Source: an uncultured Oscillibacter sp. (lineage in GTDB: Bacteria; Bacillota; Clostridia; Oscillospirales; Oscillospiraceae). From it: DNA of 21,595 nucleotides. The notes under the pieces are model-generated. The model did no database searches, had not been told where the DNA came from, and saw nothing but the letters and a program-made list of their open reading frames with translations. The translations under genes and the position numbers were made by a program. This document shows positions 12,021 to 19,130 of the stretch, piece by piece; position 1 is the stretch's first letter, and each line of letters begins with the position of its first letter. The stretch covers positions 1 through 21,595 of the forward strand of contig NZ_URDP01000032.1 in NCBI RefSeq assembly GCF_900546705.1, read 5' to 3'.

Positions 12021-14276
12021 ATGAATCCAAACGACAACAAAAACAACCACAGCGGCGGGAAGGGAAGCGGCAACTGGCGGGGGATTTTATCCCTGGTGTG
12101 CTGGGCGCTGCTTTTGACCATCGTCATCAATTCCGCCACCGCGTACCTGGGCAGCGCCGGGCACCAGGCCTCCTCCGTGACGCTGGAGTACAGCCAGTTT
12201 ACGGACATGGTCGCCGCCGGAGACGTGGAGTACGTGGAGTTCAGCAACAGTGAGAACATCCTGCTCATCACCCCCAAAGAGGGCTACGTGTACACCGACG
12301 ACCAGGGCATCCAGTACACCCGCACGAAAGACGGCTACACCTTTACTGACCCCGTGGGACAGCAGCAGGTTACAAACCTGAGCTTTTTTACCGTGCAGAT
12401 CCAGTCCAACGACGAAGTGGTCAAGCTGCTCGACCAGTACGGCGTCCAGTTTGACAAGCCCTACCAGGCCCAGCTCAACCCGCTGGTCAGTGCCTTCATC
12501 GAGCTGGTGCTGCCCTTCGTGGTCTTGATGCTCATGTTCTCCCTGGTCATGCGCTGGATGGCCAAAAAGGGCGGCATGGGCGGCATGGGGGGCCTTGGCG
12601 GCGTGGGCAAGGCCAACGCCAAGGTCTACATGGAAAAGTCCACCGGCGTCACCTTCCGGGATGTGGCCGGCCAGGACGAGGCCAAGGAGTCCCTCACGGA
12701 GATCATTGATTTTCTCCATAACCCCCAGAAGTACACGGAGATCGGCGCGAAGCTCCCCAAGGGCGCGCTGCTGGTAGGCCCTCCGGGTACCGGCAAGACC
12801 TTACTTGCCAAGGCCGTGGCCGGCGAGGCAAACGTCCCCTTCTTCTCCATCTCCGGCTCCGACTTTGTGGAGATGTTCGTGGGCGTGGGCGCAAGCCGCG
12901 TCCGTGACCTTTTCAAGGAGGCCAGCAAGGTGGCCCCCTGCATCGTCTTCATCGACGAGATCGACACCATCGGCAAGTCCCGGGACAACCGCATGGGCGG
13001 CAACGACGAGCGGGAACAGACCCTCAACCAGCTGCTGGCGGAGATGGACGGCTTCGACCCCACCAAGGGCATCATCCTGCTGGCGGCCACCAACCGTCCC
13101 GAGGTGCTGGACCAGGCGCTGCTGCGGCCCGGCCGCTTCGACCGGCGCATCATCATCGACCGGCCCAATCTGGCGGGGCGTCTTGCCACGCTCCAGGTCC
13201 ACACCCGCAACATCCGTCTGGCCGAGGACGTGAACCTCAAGAAGGTTGCCCTGGCCACCGCCGGCTGCGTGGGCGCCGACCTTGCCAACCTGGTCAACGA
13301 GGCGGCCCTGCGGGCCGTGCGCAAGGGCCGCAAGCTGGTGACCCAGGAGGACCTGCTGGCCGCCTTCGAGCTGGTCATCGCCGGCACGGAGAAAAAGGGC
13401 AGCGTCCTGACGGAGTTTGAAAAGAAGCTGGTGGCCTACCACGAGGTGGGCCATGCCATGGTGGCCTACAAGCAGAAAAACACCGAGCCGGTGCAGAAGA
13501 TCACCATCGTCCCCCACACCCAGGGCTCTCTGGGCTACACGCTGCTCATGCCCGAAGAGGACAAGACGGAGCTGCGCACCCGGGACGAGCTCATGGCCAA
13601 GATCACCGTGTCCATGGGCGGCCGTGCCGCCGAGGAGGTGGTCATGAACACCATGACCAACGGCGCCTCCCAGGACATTCAGGACGCCACCAACGTGGCC
13701 CGCAACATGGTGGCCATGTTCGGCATGAGCGACGAGTTCGGCATGATGGCCCTGGCCTCCCGCCGCAACCAGTACCTGGACGGCGGCTACGGCATGGACT
13801 GCGCCCAGGACACCGCCGCCCGGATGGACCAGGCCGTCAAGGAGATCCTGGACCAGTGCTACAAGTCCGCCGTGGAGGTCATCCGGGAGAACCGGGCCGA
13901 CATGGACAAGGTGGTGGCCTACCTGATGGAAAAGGAGACCATCACCGGCGCGGAGATGGTGGCCATCATCGAGGGCCGGGACCCGGCCACCGTGGAGGAC
14001 GCCTATGCCTCCACCCGGTCCTCCCAGCAGGGCTTCCGTCCCTCCGCCCCCGAGGTCATCGAGCCCGCCGCCAAGAAGGTGCACATGATCTCCAAGAAGA
14101 TCGAGGCGCCGGAGGAATCCGCCCCGACATCGGAGAACGCCGGGGAGGGTCCCGCCGTCCCGGAGGAGCAGTCCGCCGGGAAGGAAGAGCCGGCCAAAGC
14201 GGAGGAGTCCCCCAGGCCGGAGGAATCCGCCAAGTCCCAGGAGCCTGACGGCGGTCAGACTCCGCCCCAGCCGTAA
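12021..14276 (+). CDS. ftsH: ATP-dependent zinc metalloprotease FtsH
   Basis: A membrane-bound hexameric AAA+ protease that extracts and degrades misfolded membrane proteins and selected cytosolic regulators. The order is span 1 (~21-43), an extracytoplasmic domain (~44-155), span 2 (~157-178) and a Gly-rich linker GGMGGMGGLGG. The AAA module has Walker A GPPGTGKT (253-260), pore loop FVGVGA (286-291), Walker B IVFIDE (308-313) and the second region of homology with ATNRPEVLDQALLRPGRFDR (356-375). The protease domain has zinc ligands HEVGH (474-478) and the third ligand Asp552 in GASQDIQDAT. At 751 residues it exceeds the usual ~640; the excess is a Pro/Glu/Ser-rich tail from about 640, with repeated PEES-like units. 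It is divergent from rlmB, with its own promoter and terminator. Assignment is secure. Confidence 0.98.
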   Translation: MNPNDNKNNHSGGKGSGNWRGILSLVCWALLLTIVINSATAYLGSAGHQASSVTLEYSQFTDMVAAGDVEYVEFSNSENILLITPKEGYVYTDDQGIQYTRTKDGYTFTDPVGQQQVTNLSFFTVQIQSNDEVVKLLDQYGVQFDKPYQAQLNPLVSAFIELVLPFVVLMLMFSLVMRWMAKKGGMGGMGGLGGVGKANAKVYMEKSTGVTFRDVAGQDEAKESLTEIIDFLHNPQKYTEIGAKLPKGALLVGPPGTGKTLLAKAVAGEANVPFFSISGSDFVEMFVGVGASRVRDLFKEASKVAPCIVFIDEIDTIGKSRDNRMGGNDEREQTLNQLLAEMDGFDPTKGIILLAATNRPEVLDQALLRPGRFDRRIIIDRPNLAGRLATLQVHTRNIRLAEDVNLKKVALATAGCVGADLANLVNEAALRAVRKGRKLVTQEDLLAAFELVIAGTEKKGSVLTEFEKKLVAYHEVGHAMVAYKQKNTEPVQKITIVPHTQGSLGYTLLMPEEDKTELRTRDELMAKITVSMGGRAAEEVVMNTMTNGASQDIQDATNVARNMVAMFGMSDEFGMMALASRRNQYLDGGYGMDCAQDTAARMDQAVKEILDQCYKSAVEVIRENRADMDKVVAYLMEKETITGAEMVAIIEGRDPATVEDAYASTRSSQQGFRPSAPEVIEPAAKKVHMISKKIEAPEESAPTSENAGEGPAVPEEQSAGKEEPAKAEESPRPEESAKSQEPDGGQTPPQP

Positions 14277-14287
14277 CGGAAAACCGC

Positions 14288-14319
14288 AAAACGGCACGCC
14301 TGACGGCGTGCCGTTTTTT
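14288..14319 (+). terminator. ftsH terminator
   Basis: 13-base arms (14288-14300 and 14305-14317) with a TGAC loop and six T (14314-14319), starting 12 bases after the ftsH stop. The next gene's ribosome site follows only about 10 bases later, so readthrough could feed the acetyltransferase gene. Confidence 0.9.
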
Positions 14320-14341
14320 GCAAGAAGAAAGGAGCACGCTT

Positions 14342-14866
14342 ATGATTCGTCCCGCAACCCAACAAGATCTTGCCCAGGTGGGCGCCATCTACGACGCCGT
14401 TTTGGACAAAGAGGCCGCCACCGGCGTGGTGTACACCAACTGGCGCAAGGGGGCCTACCCCACATTGGACACCGCCCGTACCGTCCTGGCCGCCGGCACC
14501 CTCTACGTGGGCGAGGAGGACGGATGCCTGTGGGGCGTGGTGAACCTCAACGGCGAGCAGCTGCCGGAGTACGATGCCATTCCCTGGTCCATCCCGGCAA
14601 AGCGGGAGCAGGTGGGCGTCATCCACACCCTGTGCATCCACCCCGACGCAGCCGGACAGGGCCGCGCCCGGGAGATGATCGCCTTCTGCGAGGCCACCGC
14701 CCGCTCCCAGGGCAAGACCGTCATCCGGCTGGACACCTGGGAGGGAAACGTCCCCGCCAACCACCTCTACCCCACCCTGGGGTATCACTTTGCCGGGGCC
14801 ACGGAATTTTTCTTCCAGGGCTACATCCACGAAATATTGAACTGCTACGAAAAGGCGCTGGTGTAA
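14342..14866 (+). CDS. GNAT-family N-acetyltransferase
   Basis: The 174-residue protein has the GCN5-related acetyltransferase fold: MIRPATQQDLAQVGAIYDAV at the N-terminus, the strand-4 segment VGVIHTLCIHPDAAGQGRAREMI (91-113) with the acetyl-CoA pyrophosphate-binding loop AAGQGRA, and the C-terminal WEGNVPANHLYPTLGYHFAG (133-152) typical of motif B. It should transfer an acetyl group to an amine, but the substrate cannot be told. The start at 14342 has GGAG 7 bases upstream; a longer opening starts inside the ftsH terminator and is rejected. No separate promoter is evident between the ftsH terminator and this start, so it may depend on readthrough. Confidence 0.88.
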   Translation: MIRPATQQDLAQVGAIYDAVLDKEAATGVVYTNWRKGAYPTLDTARTVLAAGTLYVGEEDGCLWGVVNLNGEQLPEYDAIPWSIPAKREQVGVIHTLCIHPDAAGQGRAREMIAFCEATARSQGKTVIRLDTWEGNVPANHLYPTLGYHFAGATEFFFQGYIHEILNCYEKALV

Positions 14867-14900
14867 AATCCTTGCGCTCCAAGGCGTTCCGGGCGCTGCT

Positions 14901-14938
14901 AACCGTGGGTTGACACCATTCCACCCCGCGGTTGGTGG
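14901..14938. promoter_or_regulatory. Overlapping inverted repeats upstream of the membrane XRE regulator gene
   Basis: AACCGTGGGTTG (14901-14912) pairs with CACCCCGCGGTT (14922-14933) at 10 of 12 positions. A second repeat, CCACC (14921-14925) with GGTGG (14934-14938), overlaps it and encloses CCGCGG. Being just upstream of the likely -10 box, it could be an autoregulatory operator. Confidence 0.3.
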
Positions 14939-14959
14939 CGCTTTCCGCCTTTGGGGCGC

Positions 14960-14965
14960 TATACT
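14960..14965 (+). promoter_or_regulatory. Probable -10 box for the membrane XRE regulator gene
   Basis: TATACT lies 24 bases before the ATG at 14990, but the hexamer 17 bases upstream is GGCGCT, a poor -35. The promoter may be weak or activator-dependent. TTGACA at 14910-14915 is too far away to pair with it. Confidence 0.4.
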
Positions 14966-14989
14966 TTCCCCAGGAAAGGAGGTCTGCCC

Positions 14990-16273
14990 ATGACCATCGG
15001 CCAGCGCATTGCCCTAAAACGAAAAGAGCTGTCCCTCAGCCAGGAGGCCCTGGGTCAGGCGGTGGGCGTGTCCCGCCAGTCCATCTACAAGTGGGAGTCC
15101 GACGCCGCGGTGCCGGAGATCGACAAGCTCATTGCCTTAAGCCGCCTGTTCGGCGTGTCCGTGGGGTGGCTGCTGGGGGTGGAGGAACCGCCGGAAGCGG
15201 ACGGCACGGATGAGGCAGCGCCCCCGCCCTCTGCACCGGAGGAGCTGACGCAGGCCCAGCTGAAGATGGTGGAGGAGATCGTGGAGCGCTACACCGCCGC
15301 CCTGCCGGGGCCGCCGAAGTCTCCCTGGGGGAAGTGGGACGTTCGTCTCCTCTTCGCCGCCTGCGGCATCATCCTGGCCATTGTATTCGGTGTCAGCAGC
15401 AAGGTAAACCGGCTGGATACCCGGTATGACAGCCTGCAAAACAACATCTCCCGGCTGGAGTCCAGCATGGACAGCCAGATCGGCTCCATCTCCTCCCAGG
15501 TGGAGGATATCCTCAAGGCCCAGAACAGTCTGGTGGCGGACTATGGGGCCGCCATAGACTCCGCCGACCTTGCCCAAAACCAGGTGACCTTTTCCGTCCG
15601 GGCGGTGCCCAAGACCTACACGGAGGGCATGGCCGTGGAGTTCACCGCCGACACCGGCAGCGGGGTCCTCGCCCGGGCGGCGGGCAGCCGGGACGAGAGC
15701 GGCGCCTTCTCTGCCTCTCTCCCCTGCCCCCTGACGGACGACATCACCGTCTCCGCCGTGCTCATCAATCCCGACGGCACCCGCTCCACCCAGCTTTTGG
15801 AGCACTTTGACAGCCTGTACAGTGCCTCCCTGCCCGCAGTCCAGGTGTACGGCGGGGAGCGGCTTTTGTGGCTGGAGCCGGACGCAAACGGGCAGATCAC
15901 CCTCCCGGAGATCACGCTTTGGGTGCAGACGGACAATCTGGGCACAGGTGCCAGGGACTACATTGGGCAAAGTGAAATCGGAAGCGTAGAGCTGGGATTG
16001 TTCCTCAACCGCTCCCTCCTTGTCTGGCTGGAGCCCTGCGACGCCCCGGAGGACGAGACGGACGAGGGGGCCCGGTACTTCCGCCTGGGCGAGGGGACCA
16101 CCCTCACCATGGCGGAGGAGACGGATGAGCTGGTCTTTGCCGCCGTGGTGACGGACCAGTACGGCCGCCGGGCGGTGTACAGCGACATTCCCTTCGTCCT
16201 CTCGGGCGGGGAGCTAAGCTGGGTTTCCGTGTCGGATACCTCCGACCACGACGTGGCAAACTGGACCTTCTGA
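14990..16273 (+). CDS. Membrane-anchored XRE-family regulator with extracytoplasmic domain
   Basis: 427 residues in four parts. Residues 1-64 are a Cro/C1-type helix-turn-helix (RIALKRKELSLSQEALGQAV, SRQSIYKWES, KLIALSRLFGVSVGWLLG). Residues 65-115 are an acidic/Pro linker with a short helix. A single membrane span lies at about 118-135 (RLLFAACGIILAIVFGVS). Outside it come a probable coiled coil (139-182, spaced Leu/Ile in VNRLDTRYDSLQNNISRLES) and a beta-rich C-terminal region (~195-427) with no catalytic motif I recognise. The layout suggests a one-component system: an outside signal passed through the membrane to a DNA-binding head. The ligand and targets are unknown. The start is fixed by AAAGGAGG 7 bases upstream; an opening from 14951 overlaps the -10 box. 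It sits 123 bases after the acetyltransferase gene and ends at a strong bidirectional terminator. Confidence 0.82.
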   Translation: MTIGQRIALKRKELSLSQEALGQAVGVSRQSIYKWESDAAVPEIDKLIALSRLFGVSVGWLLGVEEPPEADGTDEAAPPPSAPEELTQAQLKMVEEIVERYTAALPGPPKSPWGKWDVRLLFAACGIILAIVFGVSSKVNRLDTRYDSLQNNISRLESSMDSQIGSISSQVEDILKAQNSLVADYGAAIDSADLAQNQVTFSVRAVPKTYTEGMAVEFTADTGSGVLARAAGSRDESGAFSASLPCPLTDDITVSAVLINPDGTRSTQLLEHFDSLYSASLPAVQVYGGERLLWLEPDANGQITLPEITLWVQTDNLGTGARDYIGQSEIGSVELGLFLNRSLLVWLEPCDAPEDETDEGARYFRLGEGTTLTMAEETDELVFAAVVTDQYGRRAVYSDIPFVLSGGELSWVSVSDTSDHDVANWTF

Positions 16274-16277
16274 GGGC

Positions 16278-16315
16278 AAAAAAAGAGCGTCCCCCTATGG
16301 GGACGCTCTTTTTTT
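16278..16315. terminator. Bidirectional terminator between XRE gene and yitT-like gene
   Basis: A perfect 17-base stem (16278-16294 and 16299-16315) with a CTAT loop: seven A, ten mixed bases, loop, ten mixed, seven T. It serves the plus-strand regulator and the minus-strand marR-ABC-ABC-yitT operon. The last two T overlap the yitT stop codon complement. Confidence 0.93.
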
Positions 16316-17186
16316 ACTGATTATTGGCGGAAAACACATCGGCCACCTCGCTGATGGCGATGTAGGCGCCCGGGTCGATCTCGTGGACCAGGTCCTTCAT
16401 CTTCGTCACCTGGAAGCGGTTGACGATGAAGTACACCATGGTCTTGGGGGCGTTGGAGTAGCCGCCCCGGGCCTCCATGCGGGTCACACCGCACTCAAAG
16501 GCCTCGGAGAGTTCCCGGCAGATGGCGTCGGGCTCCACGGTGATAATCATGGCGCACTTGGCCCGGTCCAGACCGTCGACGATGAAGTCCACGGTCTTGA
16601 GGGCTGCCGCATAGGTGACGATGGAGTAAAGGGGCAGAATCCAGTTTTCCAGCACGATGCCGCAGATGATATACAGCAGGATGTTGTAGATCATCACGAA
16701 GGTGCCCACGCTCACCCCCAGCCGCTTGGCAAAGATCACCGCCATGACCTCAATGCCGTCCATGGCACCGCCGAAGCGGATGGCCATGCCGCTGCCGATA
16801 CCGGAGATGACGCCGCCGAACAGGGCGCACAGCAGCAGGTCCGTCCCCGCCAGAGGCGAGGCAAAGCGCACATCCACCGGCAGCACGTCGGTGATGAGCC
16901 AGGCGGCCAGGGAGTAGATGCACACGGCGTAGATGGCGTAGAGGGTGAAGAGCAGGCCCTGCTTTTTCAGGCCGTACAAAAACAGCGGCACGTTCAAAAC
17001 CAGCAGGAAAACGGACAGCGTCAGCCACTCCGGCGTCACCTGGGCCAAAAGCATGGACGTGCCGGAGATGCCGCTGTCGTAGAGCTTCACCGGGGCGAGA
17101 AAAATCGTCACGCCCACAGCGTTGATGATGCCTGCCGCCGTCAGGGCGGCCAGATTGGTCAGACGGAACTTTTTCAGCTGAGACAT
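16314..17186 (-). CDS. YitT family membrane protein (DUF2179 C-terminal domain)
   Basis: The 290-residue protein has five to six membrane spans in residues ~1-195, with the family hallmarks SGISGTSMLLAQV near the N-terminus and SGIGSGMAIRFGGAMDGIEVMAV in the middle. A cytosolic DUF2179 domain (~205-290) follows, containing AMIITVEPDAICREL, GVTRMEARGGYS and YFIVNRFQVTKMKDLVHEIDPGAYI. YitT proteins are widespread in Firmicutes, but their transported or bound substance is not established. It is the last gene of the marR-ABC-ABC-yitT transcript, 30 bases after the second ABC gene, which may hint at a membrane-stress or export role. The ATG at 17186 is preferred to a GTG two codons earlier, since GAGG sits 5 bases before the ATG. 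Confidence 0.88.
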   Translation of the reverse strand: MSQLKKFRLTNLAALTAAGIINAVGVTIFLAPVKLYDSGISGTSMLLAQVTPEWLTLSVFLLVLNVPLFLYGLKKQGLLFTLYAIYAVCIYSLAAWLITDVLPVDVRFASPLAGTDLLLCALFGGVISGIGSGMAIRFGGAMDGIEVMAVIFAKRLGVSVGTFVMIYNILLYIICGIVLENWILPLYSIVTYAAALKTVDFIVDGLDRAKCAMIITVEPDAICRELSEAFECGVTRMEARGGYSNAPKTMVYFIVNRFQVTKMKDLVHEIDPGAYIAISEVADVFSANNQ

Positions 17187-17216
17187 AGCCACCTCTTTCC
17201 CATAGGGCCGGCGGGC

Positions 17217-19130
17217 TCAGGAGAGCTCCGCCTGGCCGGTGTACAGTTGATAGTAACGGCCCTTCTGGGCAATCAGGTCGTCGTGGTCGCCCCGCTCGAT
17301 GATGACGCCCTGCTCCAGCACCATGATGGCCTTGGCATTGCGGACGGTGGACAGGCGATGGGCGATGACGAACACGGTGCGGCCGGCCATGAGCCGGTCC
17401 ATGCCCTTTTCGATGATCTTCTCCGTGCGGGTGTCGATGGAGCTGGTGGCCTCATCGAGAATGAGCACCGGCGGGTTGGCACAGGCGGCCCGGGCGATGT
17501 TCAGCAGCTGACGCTCGCCCTGGGAGAGGTTGCCGCCGTCGCCGGAGAGGACGGTGTCGTACCCGTGGGGCAGGTGCCGGATGAAGGTATCGGCGCCGGC
17601 CAGCCGGGCGGCCGCCTCCACCTCCTCGTCCGTGGCGTCCAGACGGCCGTAGCGGATGTTGTCGGCCACGGTGCCGGTGAACAGGTGCGTATCCTGGAGC
17701 ACCACGCCCAGGGAGCGGCGCAGGGAGTCCTTTTCAATGTCCCGCACGTCGATGCCGTCGTAGGTGATGGTGCCGGACTGGATCTCGTAGAAGCGGTTGA
17801 TGAGGCTGGTGATGGTGGTCTTGCCGGCGCCGGTGGAGCCCACGAAGGCGATCTTCTGGCCCGGCTTTGCGTACAGCGAGATATCGTGGAGGATGGTCTT
17901 GCGGGGATCGTAGCCGAACACCACATGGTCAAACCGCACGTCGCCCCGCAGAGGCACCAGGGTGCCGTCGGGCTTTTTCCACGCCCACTCGCCGGTGTCG
18001 TAGCCGGCCTCCTGCAGCGCGCCGTCCTTCCCCTCGGTGACCCGCACCAGCCGGACCTTGCCCTCGTCCACCTCGGGCTCCGTCTCCATGACCTCAAAGA
18101 CCCGCTCGGCGCCGGCCACGGCGGCCAGGATGGTGTTGACCTGCTGGGAGATCTGGGTGATGGGCTGGCTCACCTGCCGGGTGTACTGCAAAAACGCACC
18201 CAGGTCGCCCAGGCGGAACGAGCCGCCGCTGATGGCCAGCATGGCGCCCACGCAGCAGGTGATGGCGTAGTTGATATAGCTCAGGTTGCCCATGGCAGGC
18301 ATCATGGCGCCGGCGTAGGCCTGGGCCCGGGTAGCCGCCTGGCGGTAATCCTCGTTGAGTCCGGCAAAGCCCGCCTTGGCCGCCTCCTCGTGGTTGAAGA
18401 CCTTGATGACCTTCTGGCCCTCGATCATCTCCTCGATATAGCCGTTGACGGCGCCGATGGCCGCCTGCTGGCTGGCAAAGTACCGGCGGGAGCGGCCGCC
18501 GATCACCTTCACCACCGACAGCATCACCGCCAGCATGGCAAAGGTGATGAGCGTCAGCAGCGGGCTCAGGACGATCATCATGGCGATGGTGCCTACAAAG
18601 TTGAGCGTACAGGAGATGAGGCTGCCGAAGCTGTTGTTCAGGGCCTCGGACACCGTCTCGATATCGTTGGTGTAGCGGCTCATGAGCTCGCCGTGGGTGT
18701 GGGTGTCGAAGTACTTGAGGGGCAGGGACTGCATCCGGTCGAACAGGTCGCTGCGGATCTTGGCCACCGTGTTCTGGGACACATGCACCATGATCCGGGC
18801 ATAGCCGAAGGAGCAGGCCGCGCCCACTACGTACACGCAGCCCATGAACGCCAGCATTTTGGCAAGGCCCGGAAAGTCGCCGGGCAGGATATAGTCGTTG
18901 ATGAGGGGCTTGATGAGGTAGGACCCGCCCACGGTGCACGCGGAGCTGACGACCAGCAGCACCGCCACCAGGCACAGCGCCGCCTTGTAGCGGCCCAGGT
19001 AGCGCATGAGCTTTGCCAGCGTGCCTTTGAGGTCCTTGGGTTTTTGATAGCCATGACGGCCGGGACCGCCGCCGGGCCCATGTCCCGCTCCGCCGGGACG
19101 CTGCACGGAAACCGGTTTGTTCTCAGCCAC
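17217..19130 (-). CDS. ABC exporter half-transporter, consensus catalytic subunit
   Basis: 637 residues: a Gly/Pro-rich N-terminal tail (1-30), a six-span exporter domain (~45-335) and a nucleotide-binding domain (~396-630). Walker A is GSTGAGKT (431-438), the Q-loop is VLQDTHLF, Walker B is VLILDE with catalytic Glu560, and the switch His591 is in IAHRLST; all are intact. The signature, however, is LSQGE (535-539) rather than LSGGQ. With the partner upstream this gives the asymmetric pattern of heterodimeric exporters such as TM287/288 and BmrCD, usually drug or lipid exporters. An insert of about 45 residues (350-395, including EWAWKKPDG) separates the two domains. The start is GTG at 19130, 8 bases inside the upstream gene, with GGAG 9 bases before it, so the subunits are translationally coupled. 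Substrate unknown. Confidence 0.94.
   Translation of the reverse strand: MAENKPVSVQRPGGAGHGPGGGPGRHGYQKPKDLKGTLAKLMRYLGRYKAALCLVAVLLVVSSACTVGGSYLIKPLINDYILPGDFPGLAKMLAFMGCVYVVGAACSFGYARIMVHVSQNTVAKIRSDLFDRMQSLPLKYFDTHTHGELMSRYTNDIETVSEALNNSFGSLISCTLNFVGTIAMMIVLSPLLTLITFAMLAVMLSVVKVIGGRSRRYFASQQAAIGAVNGYIEEMIEGQKVIKVFNHEEAAKAGFAGLNEDYRQAATRAQAYAGAMMPAMGNLSYINYAITCCVGAMLAISGGSFRLGDLGAFLQYTRQVSQPITQISQQVNTILAAVAGAERVFEVMETEPEVDEGKVRLVRVTEGKDGALQEAGYDTGEWAWKKPDGTLVPLRGDVRFDHVVFGYDPRKTILHDISLYAKPGQKIAFVGSTGAGKTTITSLINRFYEIQSGTITYDGIDVRDIEKDSLRRSLGVVLQDTHLFTGTVADNIRYGRLDATDEEVEAAARLAGADTFIRHLPHGYDTVLSGDGGNLSQGERQLLNIARAACANPPVLILDEATSSIDTRTEKIIEKGMDRLMAGRTVFVIAHRLSTVRNAKAIMVLEQGVIIERGDHDDLIAQKGRYYQLYTGQAELS

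Noticed and set aside
12801..14297. 498-codon minus-strand open frame opposite ftsH
   Set aside because: Gly/His/Leu-rich shadow of ftsH and would start inside the ftsH terminator region.
14318..14342. Earlier start for the acetyltransferase gene at 14318
   Set aside because: That ATG lies in the terminator T-run and lacks a ribosome site; the ATG at 14342 has GGAG at the right distance.
14910..14915. Perfect TTGACA as -35 for the membrane regulator gene
   Set aside because: No -10-like hexamer lies 16-18 bases downstream; the only good -10 (14960) is 44 bases away.
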